Assembly (NCBI RefSeq): GCF_003515705.1
Contig: NZ_QWEH01000011.1
Location: forward strand, 89,434-153,433
Direction: 5' to 3'
DNA: 64,000 nt
Source: Oceanobacillus profundus
GTDB lineage: Bacteria; Bacillota; Bacilli; Bacillales; Amphibacillaceae
The translations under genes and the position numbers were made by a program. The notes below the pieces were generated by a model, which was not told the DNA's origin, did no database searches, and was given only the letters and a program-made list of their open reading frames with translations. Positions 1-8,233 of this stretch are shown here, piece by piece (position 1 is the first letter of the stretch; the number at the start of each line of letters is the position of its first letter).

Positions 1-1133
1 AAAACATAGCCGATTTCTTCCCGTAACTGTGACTCCTTCCAACTTCCAATCTTTCTATCTTTTATAGAAACGCTTCCTTTTGTAGGCCGCTGAATACCTG
101 CTAGAATTCTAGAAAAAGAAGTTTTCCCACTGCCATTTGCCCCAACAATTGCAATAAATTCACCATGGTAAAGCGTTAGCGATATATCGTGAATAATTGG
201 TTGCTGTTCTACCTTCCATGATATATGAGAAGCTTTTACATAGGGCAAACCTGCTTCAGAGGGAATACTTGCTGTATTCACGCTTTTACTCTCGAATAAT
301 GAAAAAGGGTTTATCTCTCCTACGGTAAGTGGTAATTCCCGCTCTGTTTGCGGTCTGTTTTTCAAGAAATATTGCGTTACTTTCGGTAGCCAAATACCTT
401 GTTCTTCCAACTCTTCTAGCCTGCACGCAATGGCATTTCTTAAATCACCATCATAAAATATCTCACCGTTCCGATTCAATAAAAGACAGCGATTTGTTAG
501 CTCTGTCCAGCCATCCAGCTGGTGTTCAATAATAATAAGAGAGCAATTTGTTTTTTCTTGTATCGATTGGATGGTCTGAATCACATCCTTTGTTGCAATC
601 GGGTCTAGATTAGCTGTTGGTTCATCTAAAATTAATAAAGAAGGCTCTAATGCAAGAATACATGCAAGTGCTAATCTTTGCTTCTGCCCTCCTGAAAGTG
701 AGCTTATTGCAGACTTTTTAAACGCAAGCAACTGTACTAATTCTAGAACATGGTTAATTTTTTCTTCCATATATTCATGCGGAATGCCGATATTCTCTAA
801 TCCAAAGGCAACTTCATCTTCAACAGTCAGCATACAAAATTGTGTCTCTGGATCCTGAAAAACAACTCCGACTTGCTGACTAATTTCGCCCGGACGATAT
901 GCTGTCGCTGTTTTTCCATTAATGACAATTTCTCCATGTACTTCTCCATCTAATTCGCGAGGATATAGTCCGTTCAGACAATACGTTAATGTGCTTTTTC
1001 CGCAGCCACTAGGACCTAATAGCAATAAGCTTTCACCATGATTTAGACGAAAATTCAAATTGGACAGGGTGTCCCCCTTTGGATTCGATTCAAATTTTAA
1101 AGTGAATTGCTTTACTTCTACCATTAAACTCAT
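1..1133 (-). CDS. ykoD: ECF transporter duplicated ATPase (YkoD-like), partial at left edge
   Basis: Energy-coupling-factor ABC ATPase with two nucleotide-binding domains on one chain. It powers uptake of a thiamine precursor (hydroxymethylpyrimidine) together with YkoE. The first ABC domain has Walker A GPSGCGKS at residues 40-47, the signature LSGGQKQR near 145, and LLILDEPTANLDP as Walker B. The second domain starts after about residue 285 with Walker A GANGSGKT near 325-335. The gene runs off the window before the second signature motif, so about 377 codons are visible. The start ATG at 1133 overlaps the TGA of ykoE (ATGA), which implies translational coupling. It is the third gene of a ykoF-ykoE-ykoD operon under the TPP riboswitch near 2421-2507; a T-component (ykoC) would be expected beyond the left edge. 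Family assignment is firm; substrate follows from the riboswitch and ykoF. Confidence 0.9.
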   Translation of the reverse strand, partial: MSLMVEVKQFTLKFESNPKGDTLSNLNFRLNHGESLLLLGPSGCGKSTLTYCLNGLYPRELDGEVHGEIVINGKTATAYRPGEISQQVGVVFQDPETQFCMLTVEDEVAFGLENIGIPHEYMEEKINHVLELVQLLAFKKSAISSLSGGQKQRLALACILALEPSLLILDEPTANLDPIATKDVIQTIQSIQEKTNCSLIIIEHQLDGWTELTNRCLLLNRNGEIFYDGDLRNAIACRLEELEEQGIWLPKVTQYFLKNRPQTERELPLTVGEINPFSLFESKSVNTASIPSEAGLPYVKASHISWKVEQQPIIHDISLTLYHGEFIAIVGANGSGKTSFSRILAGIQRPTKGSVSIKDRKIGSWKESQLREEIGYV

Positions 1134-1708
1134 GCCGCATTTTTCCTCCGATATTCTTTTCCTAAAGCAAAGCTTGATAACACACCTGTTTTAGCTAGTC
1201 CATCACTCAATGCCTTTCCTAATAATCCAGCAATCAATGCTCCGCTAATTAGTCGAATAATGAACATTGCTAGAACATAGCCTGTAGCTAAAGCAGCATA
1301 GCCACTCATGAAATAACCATAAATAAAACTGGTGATAGCTGATCCCATTCCCGCTGCCATTAATACCCAAGTCGAATAATTCTTCCATTTAGTTGCTGCA
1401 AATACAGCTTCCGCACCGATACCTTGAATCATTCCAGTAACAATGAGCATTGGTCCAACAGCATTTCCGATTAACACTTCGACCATAGCTGCTATCGTTT
1501 CAGATAAAAATGCGGCCCCAGGCTTCCGTATAATGTAGGCTGCAATAATCGAAACAATAAACCAAATACCAAAAATAAAGTCATAGCCAATTGGTCCAAA
1601 GAAACCAACTAAGACTGCTCCAACTGGCAAAAAAGCTAAATAGACGACTGCGAACACAACGGACAAGGCTGCTAATACAACAATTTCTTTAAAGCGCCAA
1701 TTATTCAT
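1130..1708 (-). CDS. ykoE: ECF transporter S component, YkoE family
   Basis: Small integral membrane substrate-binding (S) subunit of an ECF-type transporter, 192 residues with about five or six hydrophobic segments, the size expected for YkoE. It begins MNNWRFKEIVVLAALSVVFA, a typical S-component first helix. In the family it binds hydroxymethylpyrimidine or thiamine precursors at the outer membrane face and hands them on through the T component and ATPases. The start has GAGGAACG upstream and lies inside the last codons of ykoF (8-bp overlap). The stop overlaps the ATG of ykoD. The TPP riboswitch upstream supports a thiamine-related substrate. No anomaly seen. Confidence 0.9.
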   Translation of the reverse strand: MNNWRFKEIVVLAALSVVFAVVYLAFLPVGAVLVGFFGPIGYDFIFGIWFIVSIIAAYIIRKPGAAFLSETIAAMVEVLIGNAVGPMLIVTGMIQGIGAEAVFAATKWKNYSTWVLMAAGMGSAITSFIYGYFMSGYAALATGYVLAMFIIRLISGALIAGLLGKALSDGLAKTGVLSSFALGKEYRRKNAA

Positions 1709-2309
1709 TTTGATTCGTTCCTCTATGGGATGGACTGTTCGCTGACATCGAAACGGTCATTACCGTATGACTTGAGCCGCCTTCAACGGTTGCTTTAAAC
1801 ACTTTTTCCAATCCATCAAATATTGCAATCGCTTCACCATCTAATCGTGTAGCATAATGGGCGTGACTAACATCTACGTATTGCTTCATTGCCTCAATTT
1901 GACTGTAAATTACATCCATATAATTACCGCCGCCCAATGGATACAAGGAAAATTTTGCTGCAACCCGCTGCTTTATATGTTTAACATGCTCTGCATTCAG
2001 AGGAATCTCATCTTCTGCCAAATAAGCCTCCCCCTTTGAATCCCCAGGACATCCTAATGAATACGTAGCTTCAAATGCAACATGTTTCCCACTTTTTGCT
2101 GCATGAGCAAATATCGCCTTTGTCACATCAAAAACATGTGTCAGCTTGCCCCTTACAGTTGTTGTTACATCGTCTGTATCCATATGAACTTTCGATGTAT
2201 CTGCCTCCTCTAAAGCACCTTTAATAATCTCGATAAACTGGTCACTCATCGGATGAATTGAAAAACTAGCTCCTGCAATATCACTTTCCGTACAAGTTTG
2301 ATGTACCAT
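1701..2309 (-). CDS. ykoF: Thiamine/HMP-binding protein YkoF
   Basis: Soluble protein of the YkoF family, built from two ferredoxin-like repeats that bind thiamine or hydroxymethylpyrimidine. It is thought to help salvage the pyrimidine moiety delivered by YkoEDC. The visible protein carries the family features SFSIHPMSDQF (first repeat) and FSLYPLGGGNYMDVI (second repeat). The ATG at 2309 is chosen because an AAGGAGG ribosome binding site stands at the right distance; an in-frame ATG at 2345 lies in the riboswitch terminator and is not used. It is the first gene of the operon, directly after the TPP riboswitch and its terminator hairpin. Confidence 0.9.
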   Translation of the reverse strand: MVHQTCTESDIAGASFSIHPMSDQFIEIIKGALEEADTSKVHMDTDDVTTTVRGKLTHVFDVTKAIFAHAAKSGKHVAFEATYSLGCPGDSKGEAYLAEDEIPLNAEHVKHIKQRVAAKFSLYPLGGGNYMDVIYSQIEAMKQYVDVSHAHYATRLDGEAIAIFDGLEKVFKATVEGGSSHTVMTVSMSANSPSHRGTNQNE

Positions 2310-2343
2310 TGTAAATTCCTCCTTGTTATATATATTTCCAAAC

Positions 2344-2371
2344 AAAAAAACTACATCCCTGGGGAATGCAG
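2344..2371 (-). terminator. Riboswitch-controlled intrinsic terminator
   Basis: On the minus strand the arm CTGCATTCCC pairs with GGGATGTAG (with G-U pairs) and is followed by seven T residues, 35 nt before the ykoF start. It lies between the TPP aptamer and the gene, so it is the likely expression platform: TPP binding should favour this terminator and switch off ykoFED. The anti-terminator was not modelled. Confidence 0.75.
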
Positions 2372-2420
2372 TCTACATGTATATATCGATATCAATAGAA
2401 AGATATACAGATCGACTACA

Positions 2421-2507
2421 CTTCCCCACGCTAGTATTATCTAGTTCGGGTGCAAAGGGTCAGAACAATCCAGTTCTTCTCAGCCGCTTTCACAGCTCCC
2501 CTAGCGT
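2421..2507 (-). promoter_or_regulatory. TPP riboswitch (THI element)
   Basis: The minus-strand RNA contains the diagnostic aptamer blocks in order: CTAGGGGAGCT, GGCTGAGA, an optional P3a-type stem (AGAAC...GTTCT), ACCCTTTGCACC, CGAACTAGATAATACTAGCG and TGGGGAAG. These match the thi-box consensus (GGGG..., CUGAGA, ACCC, GAUAAU-x-CUAGCGUAGGGA). It sits upstream of ykoF, a thiamine-salvage gene, and is followed by an intrinsic terminator. Confidence 0.95.
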
Positions 2508-2535
2508 AAAAATAATGATGAAGTTTTCTGTCTTC

Positions 2536-2564
2536 AAGATACCACAGGCTTGATTTATTGTAAA
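2536..2564 (-). promoter_or_regulatory. SigA-type promoter of ykoFED
   Basis: Minus strand: TTTACA (2564-2559), 17-bp spacer, TATCTT (2541-2536). The predicted start of transcription would be about 20 nt upstream of the TPP aptamer, a consistent arrangement. Confidence 0.55.
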
Positions 2565-2627
2565 GCACTTATTATTTTTAAAATTTAGTAATTCAATACG
2601 TTACCCACTAGACTATATATCCTTTTA

Positions 2628-3167
2628 CTAACATCTAGCGACTCCACATTTTAACTTCCTCCTAGCCTCTTTTCCCCAGCTTTTTACAGCCTCAATCGAA
2701 ACACCTTCTTGTTCAGCAATTTCTTTAACAGACATGTTCTCGATAATAAAATAATTTACCCATTTCCATTGATTTCCGGTAAGTTGTTTTTTCACATGTC
2801 CCCAAAAAATCTCATCAGTTATCGGCTTTTCAGCTATCATCATTGGATAGGAAATAACATGACTACGATAACAATTTCCATTATGGAGAAGTCTTTTCTG
2901 TTCAATATTCAAAAGTATCTGCTTTTCCTTCTCTCTATTTGTCTTACGTATTAAATCTATCAAACGGTTGCGAATTATATAGTTGAAGTATGTTGCGAAT
3001 GGGCCTTTATCTGGTTGATGCTTCTCGTATGCATTCCACATCGCCACTAAACCCTCTTGAAAAAACTCCTGTTCGGTGTCTCTAATATTTAATCGATGGA
3101 TATGATAGTGAATTCTTCGCTCATTTTGTTCAACAATCTCTTCAAATGTTACGTTGTTATTGGTCAT
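2628..3167 (-). CDS. Sigma-70 family RNA polymerase sigma factor (orphan)
   Basis: 179-residue sigma factor. Region 2 is recognisable as EFFQEGLVAMWNAYEKH followed by FATYFNYIIRNRLIDLIRK, and region 4 as a C-terminal helix-turn-helix with MSVKEIAEQEGVSIEAVKSWGKEARRKLK-type spacing. The size fits alternative, ECF-like or late-competence/phage-like sigma factors of bacilli rather than housekeeping sigma. It starts at an ATG with GGAGGGATTGA upstream. No anti-sigma gene is adjacent, and neighbours on both sides have their own terminators, so the regulon cannot be deduced here. The family is secure; the specific type is not recognised. Confidence 0.85.
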   Translation of the reverse strand: MTNNNVTFEEIVEQNERRIHYHIHRLNIRDTEQEFFQEGLVAMWNAYEKHQPDKGPFATYFNYIIRNRLIDLIRKTNREKEKQILLNIEQKRLLHNGNCYRSHVISYPMMIAEKPITDEIFWGHVKKQLTGNQWKWVNYFIIENMSVKEIAEQEGVSIEAVKSWGKEARRKLKCGVARC

Positions 3168-3475
3168 TCAATCCCTCCTCGTCTAAAATACACATTGGCT
3201 TTTAGACTTTTTCGTTCGATTTACAACCCTGTTCACTTTGATGGTACAAAGATAAAACGATTAACGAATGCTAGTCCGTTATTTCTTCTTTTTCTAATCA
3301 CCTTCATTATAGAACAAATGTTCCTATTAATAAAGTGTTTTCCTTTAAGTAATTAATAGAAATGTGGGAGAGTTATTATTGAAAAAGTGCGATAGAACGC
3401 ACAATTCTCACTGGAGCGCTCACTGACTGCGTGTCAATAGTATTGCAATTTAGTAACTTATAGAGAATACAATAG

Positions 3476-3504
3476 ACAAAAATAAGGACCTCTATTGAGA
3501 TCCT
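3476..3504 (-). terminator. Intrinsic terminator after the AlkD-like gene
   Basis: Minus strand AGGATCTC-AATA-GAGGTCCT hairpin followed by TATTTTTGT, 55 bp downstream of the DNA repair gene. Confidence 0.7.
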
Positions 3505-3558
3505 GGCTTTGAATTCCTTTATTTTTTTATTAAACCCTAATAAATTTTTCAGAGGTAA

Positions 3559-4227
3559 CTAATTATTATGTCGTTTGTTAACTTCAATCGTAATGAACTC
3601 CGGCAAATAGCTGGGAGTACATCCTTTTGCTACTATTTCATCTTTGTAAAGACCCGTTTTCTCACCTAGTTTAATACAACGTGCACGATTCTTTTCATCA
3701 TAAACACCTATCCAGCCTGCGGTGAAATTCATAGCCCATTGAACTTCCGGTTCTTCCTGCGCAATATTAGCTTCTAATGCAGATAGCAAGTCTGCGGTGT
3801 TATCAGGTGGTGTTTGTCCAGTCCATCTCAATCGCCCTTGATAATACCAGAAAGCTCGCCTTTGAAGAGCAGAGGGGCTATTTTCCCATGACTCCATCAA
3901 TGCAATTTTCTTCTTGTCTTTGGTGAGCTGATTAGCCATTAACCAATCCATTAAGTTATTTCGCTCATCAAAAGTGTGAGTCTGCATATCCTTATCAAGC
4001 TTATTTAGCACATCTTGTGAAAGAAGTTTTTTGTCCATAATTAAGATTGCTAATAGTCTGGGCAAAAACGCTTCGGTTGACCAAAGTTCCATAGCTAGTT
4101 CGTGATCTTTTTTAATATCCTTCGCGATTTTCCGTAAGTCGCCTAGCTTCGTTTTACTATTAATCTGAGCTAGAATATTTTCTGCCTTTGAAGAGCGTTT
4201 TATTTCTGTATCTTTTGTTTCATCCAT
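3559..4227 (-). CDS. DNA alkylation repair protein (AlkD-like HEAT-repeat family)
   Basis: Probable monofunctional DNA glycosylase-type repair protein of the AlkD superfamily, all-helical HEAT-like repeats that excise N3/N7-alkylated purines. Visible features include the paired-helix pattern throughout, a tryptophan-rich stretch RRAFWYYQGRLRW near residues 125-140, and the C-terminal block DEKNRARCIKLGEKTGLYKDE with KGCTPSYLPEF, which is typical of this subgroup. The ATG at 4227 is chosen because AAAGGAG lies 9 nt upstream; a TTG nine bases earlier abuts the binding site. It is monocistronic, with its own terminator. I could not verify the catalytic Trp/Asp triad of B. cereus AlkD by alignment, so the enzymatic activity is family inference. 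Confidence 0.75.
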   Translation of the reverse strand: MDETKDTEIKRSSKAENILAQINSKTKLGDLRKIAKDIKKDHELAMELWSTEAFLPRLLAILIMDKKLLSQDVLNKLDKDMQTHTFDERNNLMDWLMANQLTKDKKKIALMESWENSPSALQRRAFWYYQGRLRWTGQTPPDNTADLLSALEANIAQEEPEVQWAMNFTAGWIGVYDEKNRARCIKLGEKTGLYKDEIVAKGCTPSYLPEFITIEVNKRHNN

Positions 4228-4550
4228 TGTATACAACTCCTTTATTAAAGCACTGTTTCATAATATGTCCTTGACGGGATATATCAAGAACCTAACTTCG
4301 TTATAAGTCTTATTGCAGTGGTGTGTCTCCAAAGTTTACCTTTTTTAATATTGTAGCATATATCGTATTAAAGCTTTCTACACCTATTATAGAAGAGCAA
4401 CCATCTTTAATATAATAATATCCTTTACTTCCTTTTAATTGGATACGAAAAGAGCATTCCATTTAAAGAAGCACACCAGATAGTTTAAGTTAAAAAAATT
4501 CACAGTATTTCAACCTTATAAAATCTAATCCCTTTATGTGTAGCCCATAT

Positions 4551-4588
4551 CAAAAAGACGCCTTCTTATTCAAGAAAAGCGCCTTTTA
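4551..4588 (-). terminator. Probable terminator in the gap after the CAT-like gene
   Basis: Minus strand GGCGC-TTTTCTT-GAAT-AAGAAGGCGTC with a following TTTTT, an imperfect stem. It is the only structure I see in the 497-bp AT-rich gap between the AlkD-like and CAT-like genes; no small gene with a good ribosome binding site was found in that gap. Confidence 0.5.
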
Positions 4589-4724
4589 GTTGAATAGTTA
4601 TGGCTTGAAAATTAAATGCTTTTTAATATTTCTGCTAAAAGCGTTCAAAGAATTAAATTTTCAAAACGATTCAAGCGATAGCACACTCTCGTTGCTTGCC
4701 TTACAACCCTATTTCTCCTAAAAG

Positions 4725-5357
4725 TTAACGGTTCATTTCAAGTTGCAGTATTTCAAAAAATATCGTCACATGATAGCCATCTACTGTTGCATGATGAACC
4801 TTAATATTCACTGGCATTAGCAACTGTGAACCAACTTTTTCGTACTTCCCAATGGTAATCATTGGTGTTAAATTATTTTTGATAGCTCCTGGATGAGATG
4901 AAAAATGTTCAAAATGCATCCAAGGAATTGATGAAATATTCACCACATTTTGCGGAACATTTCCCATTGGTGCGATATCTGTTGTGTTTGCATAGTCTTT
5001 TATAAGCTTTTTGTAATCACGGTCAACTGATTTATAATCTGTTAATCCTTCCAGCCATAAACTATAAAATAACTCTGTTTCTTGATTAAAGTTCGTAAAC
5101 GTTGGCGCTAATTCTTGCCATTCTACTAATTGCTTATCTATGTGGGCATATCTCATATTCGGAATCTTGTTAACCGATTTAGTCAAATTAAAAATGGAGT
5201 AAGCATAAAAACTTATAGATTCGTCTTTGCATTTTTTAACTGCTCGCGTAACATCAATTTTTACTGTCATTTCAAACGTTGTGTCTATCCCCATAAAATA
5301 CTCATAATAGTTTCTTCTTGGAAAACTTTCTAAATCAATGACTTGATAATTCGTCAT
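4725..5357 (-). CDS. Chloramphenicol acetyltransferase-like protein (CatA family)
   Basis: 210-residue homolog of type A chloramphenicol O-acetyltransferase, a trimeric cytosolic enzyme that transfers acetyl from acetyl-CoA to the drug hydroxyl. The active-site block VHHATVDGYH is present at residues 187-196: His189 matches the catalytic base and Asp193 the structural aspartate of the HHAVxDGFH motif. The N-terminal FPRRNYYEYF and central SIPWMHFEHF blocks are also typical. Full length for the family. The ribosome binding site is AGAGGTTG. It is an isolated gene with no mobile element beside it, so it looks like an intrinsic chromosomal gene; whether it confers resistance or acts on another acceptor cannot be told from sequence. 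Confidence 0.85.
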   Translation of the reverse strand: MTNYQVIDLESFPRRNYYEYFMGIDTTFEMTVKIDVTRAVKKCKDESISFYAYSIFNLTKSVNKIPNMRYAHIDKQLVEWQELAPTFTNFNQETELFYSLWLEGLTDYKSVDRDYKKLIKDYANTTDIAPMGNVPQNVVNISSIPWMHFEHFSSHPGAIKNNLTPMITIGKYEKVGSQLLMPVNIKVHHATVDGYHVTIFFEILQLEMNR

Positions 5358-5556
5358 CTATTTCAACCTCTCATTTAATATATTCAATTATTATAGTATC
5401 AATACATTGTTAGTAAGACAGCATGTATATAACTTTCCATAATTACATCAAAATTTAATTTTGCCTTTTATGATAAACAAAGCCTTTATAAGGCATTTTA
5501 AGATACTTAAAATCAAAGTACGAAGTTAAAGTTTAAAGTGAATTAAACAATATCAA

Positions 5557-6195
5557 TCAATACTGTCGGATTTTTAGACCTAATAACAAAGCAAATTGTA
5601 TCGCTTGAGACGTTGATACTATACATCCTTTTAAGTTCTCTATTGAAACAGTTAAAGAATCAAAATCGGATGAGCTTATATCGATTCCTTTTAATGGTGT
5701 CTCTTCAAAGCTCGCGCCATTAAGATTGCATGAAAGAAATTCTACTTTCTTAAGCTTACAGTCAAAAAGGTCAGCGCTTTCTAACGCAGCATCATCAAAA
5801 ATCACCTTTTCAAGTTTTGAGTTACCGAACGTAACCATATTAAGAATTGATTCCCTAAATCTTGTATTACCGATATAAGACTCTGTTAGGTTGCTGCCTA
5901 GCAACTTACAATTAAGAAACTCAACTCGATTCATGGATGCATTACCCAAATCAGCATTGGATAAATCACAATTCTTAAAAACCACATCGGTAAGATCAAT
6001 TCGGTTAAAATCCGTATTTGTGAAATTACAATTCCTAATCACTGTTTTATATAGTCGCACTCGATCAAGTGCTTCGTTGGCAAATTCTGAATCGGTAACC
6101 ATACACATTTCAAATTCAGGATCTTCTTCGTAAAAAATATCTGTAAATCTTCTCTCCGTTAGATCTTCAGGGATCTTGGGTGTGTCAATCTTCAT
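5557..6195 (-). CDS. Pentapeptide repeat protein (Qnr-like)
   Basis: Right-handed quadrilateral beta-helix protein built of A(D/N)LXX-type pentapeptides, such as NCNFTNTDFNRIDLTDVVF and NCDLSNADLGNASM, running from about residue 30 to 175. It is followed by the C-terminal segment GCIVSTSQAIQFALLLGLKI typical of Gram-positive Qnr-like proteins. These mimic DNA and can protect gyrase/topoisomerase IV from quinolones. The ATG at 6195 follows AGGTAGG by six bases; an upstream in-frame start at 6216 overlaps that site. Length (212 residues) fits Qnr homologs. Role in resistance is family-based inference. Confidence 0.8.
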   Translation of the reverse strand: MKIDTPKIPEDLTERRFTDIFYEEDPEFEMCMVTDSEFANEALDRVRLYKTVIRNCNFTNTDFNRIDLTDVVFKNCDLSNADLGNASMNRVEFLNCKLLGSNLTESYIGNTRFRESILNMVTFGNSKLEKVIFDDAALESADLFDCKLKKVEFLSCNLNGASFEETPLKGIDISSSDFDSLTVSIENLKGCIVSTSQAIQFALLLGLKIRQY

Positions 6196-6416
6196 TGTAT
6201 ACCTACCTACTTTCAAACGAATTTAATTCATTTATAAGCTCTATAGATACAAATATAAAGGAACGCACGTTCCTTTACAAGGCTTGACTTCTATGCATTT
6301 TCTGATACATGGGATTCATCAAGAAGCATATCTTAACTGAAATTGTTTTGAGTTCTAAGAAATCCCCTTATTAAGTTAAATGGTCCGATTGATGAACAAA
6401 AATCAATCGGGAATCT

Positions 6417-6514
6417 TTCACTAAACTGCGCCTTTAGTACAATAACTTCTATGTAAAATAGCGTTAATCCTTCTTGAATTAATGCACCATTTACTTTAAG
6501 TACACTAATTCACA
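6417..6514. repeat. Dispersed element, copy A
   Basis: Begins TTCACTAAACTGCGCC and ends ATGCACCATTTACTTTAAGTAC followed by TTCACAA; matching ends recur at 12712-12788 and, shortened, at 13139-13180. It sits in the 619-bp gene-free gap 6196-6814, which otherwise holds only AT-rich DNA and the terminator at 6702-6743. Confidence 0.5.
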
Positions 6515-6701
6515 ATCCAAATTATAATTTTAACATAAATTTCCAATTCCTTAGCTATTTATCAGAGGAATTCGCTAAGTTATTAGGGAGTTGTTCTGCT
6601 AAATAATGAAGTTGACACAAAATTATGTCATCTTGGTAAAATAAGTGCCAAATAAGGAGCCATTTTTCTTTCTTTTTTGTAGATAGACATTGTTAAACCA
6701 A

Positions 6702-6743
6702 CAAAAATTAGCAATCCATTTTATATGCTAATTGGATTGCTAA
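6702..6743 (-). terminator. Terminator of the FNR-type regulator gene
   Basis: Perfect 11-bp stem TTAGCAATCCA/TGGATTGCTAA with a 14-nt loop; on the minus strand it is followed by TTTTTG. It lies 72 bp downstream of the regulator stop. Confidence 0.75.
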
Positions 6744-6814
6744 AAGGTTTGTTATTTTATGTTTTGTACTATTAAACTTAACCCGTTAGATGATGGCACG
6801 CTACTCTCTTATAT

Positions 6815-7522
6815 TTATTCAGTATGAAGTAACAATTGATCTAAATCCATTATTTTAATTTTCTTTTTCGGTAACTGTTTAATCAATCCAAGTTCTTCTA
6901 GAGTAGTAAATTTACGGCTGATTGTTTCTGGTGTGGTACCAAGATACGAGGCTAAATCCTTTTTGGACATTGGTAAGATAATCGTTGGACTATTGCCACT
7001 TCCCTTTTCAACATTCTCAGCTAAAAAGGATATAATGCGGGTTTCTACATTTTCAATCGCTACTTGTGTGGTTTGTTTTTCAGAATCCTTCAAACGCATC
7101 GTTACTTCTGACAGTATTTTTAATGAGATCTGCGGATATTCCACCAAATACTCTTGTAAATCCTCTCGTTTAATTAAACAAATGGATGTATTTTGTAGTG
7201 CTTCCGCATAGTTCTCATGAATACTTCCAGGTTGGAAAATGGCGACTTCACCTGTAAAATCACCGGGATTTAAAATGCGAACAAGTTGTTCTTTTCCAGA
7301 ATCCGATAAGCGGTAAATCCGAGCCTTACCTGAATTGATAATATATAAGGTATCATCTTTCTCACCTGCACGGAATAACATTTCCCCTTTTTGTAGATGA
7401 AGTGTCTTGGCAGATTCCGCAATCAAATCCATTTGTGAGTCTTCCAGATGGTTGAAAATGGGAACAATACGAATACATTCTGCATGTCCATGTTGGTGAT
7501 GACAACATTGGTTTTGTTCCAA
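6815..7522 (-). CDS. Crp/Fnr-family regulator with FNR-type cysteines
   Basis: 235-residue transcription regulator: an N-terminal Cys/His-rich tail, a cyclic-nucleotide-fold beta-roll (residues about 25-125), a dimerisation helix, and a C-terminal winged helix-turn-helix (about 160-225). The N-terminus carries Cys6, Cys7 and Cys16 among many His. Cys115 in ALQNTSICLIKREDL aligns with Cys122 of E. coli FNR, so a four-cysteine iron-sulfur or metal site is plausible. The recognition helix PETISRKFTTL contains the E-x-x-S-R signature that reads TTGAT-N4-ATCAA boxes, and two such boxes lie upstream in this locus. It is preceded by a terminator, so expression may rely on read-through. It resembles Flp/FNR-like proteins of Firmicutes linked to metal and redox control. 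Confidence 0.85.
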   Translation of the reverse strand: MEQNQCCHHQHGHAECIRIVPIFNHLEDSQMDLIAESAKTLHLQKGEMLFRAGEKDDTLYIINSGKARIYRLSDSGKEQLVRILNPGDFTGEVAIFQPGSIHENYAEALQNTSICLIKREDLQEYLVEYPQISLKILSEVTMRLKDSEKQTTQVAIENVETRIISFLAENVEKGSGNSPTIILPMSKKDLASYLGTTPETISRKFTTLEELGLIKQLPKKKIKIMDLDQLLLHTE

Positions 7523-7535
7523 AATAACCTCTCCT

Positions 7536-7569
7536 TTTTATAAAAAGCCTAAGAGGGCATCTTAGGCTT
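7536..7569 (-). terminator. Terminator between copZ copy A and the regulator
   Basis: Stem AAGCCTAAGA/TCTTAGGCTT with a 5-nt loop followed on the minus strand by TTTTTA. Only 17 nt from the copper-chaperone-like gene, so it probably limits transcription into the regulator. Confidence 0.8.
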
Positions 7570-7586
7570 CCTTTCTATTCACTCGA

Positions 7587-7820
7587 TTAAGCAGGTTTTA
7601 CCTTTGATTTGACAACAGGATATCCTAAGTCTTCAATTGCCTCTTCGATATCGTTAATAACGACTGCTTCTGAATCAAAATCTACTTTTACTTTACTAGC
7701 ATTGAACATTACCTTCAAGCTATCTTGATTCACACCGTTTATTCCTTTCACCGCATTTTCAATCTTTTGGAGACAAGATGGGCAAGATAAGGTTTCTAAT
7801 TGAATCGTTGCTTTTTGCAT
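7587..7820 (-). CDS. Heavy-metal-associated (CopZ-like) protein, copy A
   Basis: 77-residue single HMA domain with a ferredoxin-like fold, a soluble metallochaperone. The metal-binding loop is LSCPSC (Cys13 and Cys16); the usual Met before the first Cys (MxCxxC) is replaced by Leu-Ser, which sets it apart from copper CopZ proteins. It is near-identical (66 of 77 residues) to the protein at 8234-8467. It lies last in a three-gene group copZ-like, RIC-like, copZ-like, upstream of an FNR-type regulator. The likely partner is the P1B ATPase at 8661-10514, which lacks an N-terminal HMA domain of its own. The metal is unknown. Confidence 0.85.
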   Translation of the reverse strand: MQKATIQLETLSCPSCLQKIENAVKGINGVNQDSLKVMFNASKVKVDFDSEAVVINDIEEAIEDLGYPVVKSKVKPA

Positions 7821-7886
7821 AAATCATTTCTCCCTTCATTTTTTAACGACCGTAAACCAATTTATTCTTTTGTTTTTGGGTTACTT

Positions 7887-8186
7887 TTAAGCCTGATATG
7901 CTTTGTCTACTTCTGATAACATTTCGTAGGTGCCTGCATATGTTTCACATACATCTCCAGGAATGGCGTAGTTGTCTGTGATTTTTCGTAACTGAGCAAA
8001 TTCAACATCCAAGTCTGGTTTGTTTGCACCAGCATCTTTTACCTTTTTACTGAGTTTTTCAAATAGTTCACGTACTTCAAAGGCTTCTGGATGGTTCTTA
8101 CCATGGGCCCGTGTAATCGCAGTAGTGTATAAATCCAGTTTTTCAAAATGGTTTGTTATTACTTCGTTAAATGTTTGTTCAGACAT
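7887..8186 (-). CDS. Small RIC/hemerythrin-related protein
   Basis: 99-residue helical protein. The segments HGKNHPEAFEVRELFEKL and FAQLRKITDNYAIPGDVCETYAGTYEML resemble parts of the iron-sulfur repair di-iron (RIC/ScdA/YtfE) hemerythrin domain. The later helices with the H-x3-E and HLENNxLFP-type ligands are absent: the protein stops at VDKAYQA. Possible ligands left are His13, His24, His28 and Cys79-region residues. The truncation is not a frameshift here, because there is a clean stop and a good ribosome binding site (AAAGAGGGAAATAAT region). It sits between two copies of the CopZ-like gene and is probably co-transcribed with them. Family link is from remembered motif patterns and is tentative; function (metal or iron binding) is inference. 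Confidence 0.6.
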   Translation of the reverse strand: MSEQTFNEVITNHFEKLDLYTTAITRAHGKNHPEAFEVRELFEKLSKKVKDAGANKPDLDVEFAQLRKITDNYAIPGDVCETYAGTYEMLSEVDKAYQA

Positions 8187-8233
8187 TATTATTTCCCTCT
8201 TTCTATATATAATTTTTGTTATGTGTGTTTGTC

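Noticed and set aside
5130..5333. 67-residue plus-strand ORF inside the CAT-like gene
   Set aside because: Antisense shadow; the CAT motif VHHATVDGYH on the minus strand establishes the real frame.
6612..6640. FNR box or promoter at TTGACACAAAATTATGTCA
   Set aside because: The arms are 5 bp with an 8-bp spacer, and it faces no gene in the right direction; unlike the two clear boxes at 8560 and 10593.
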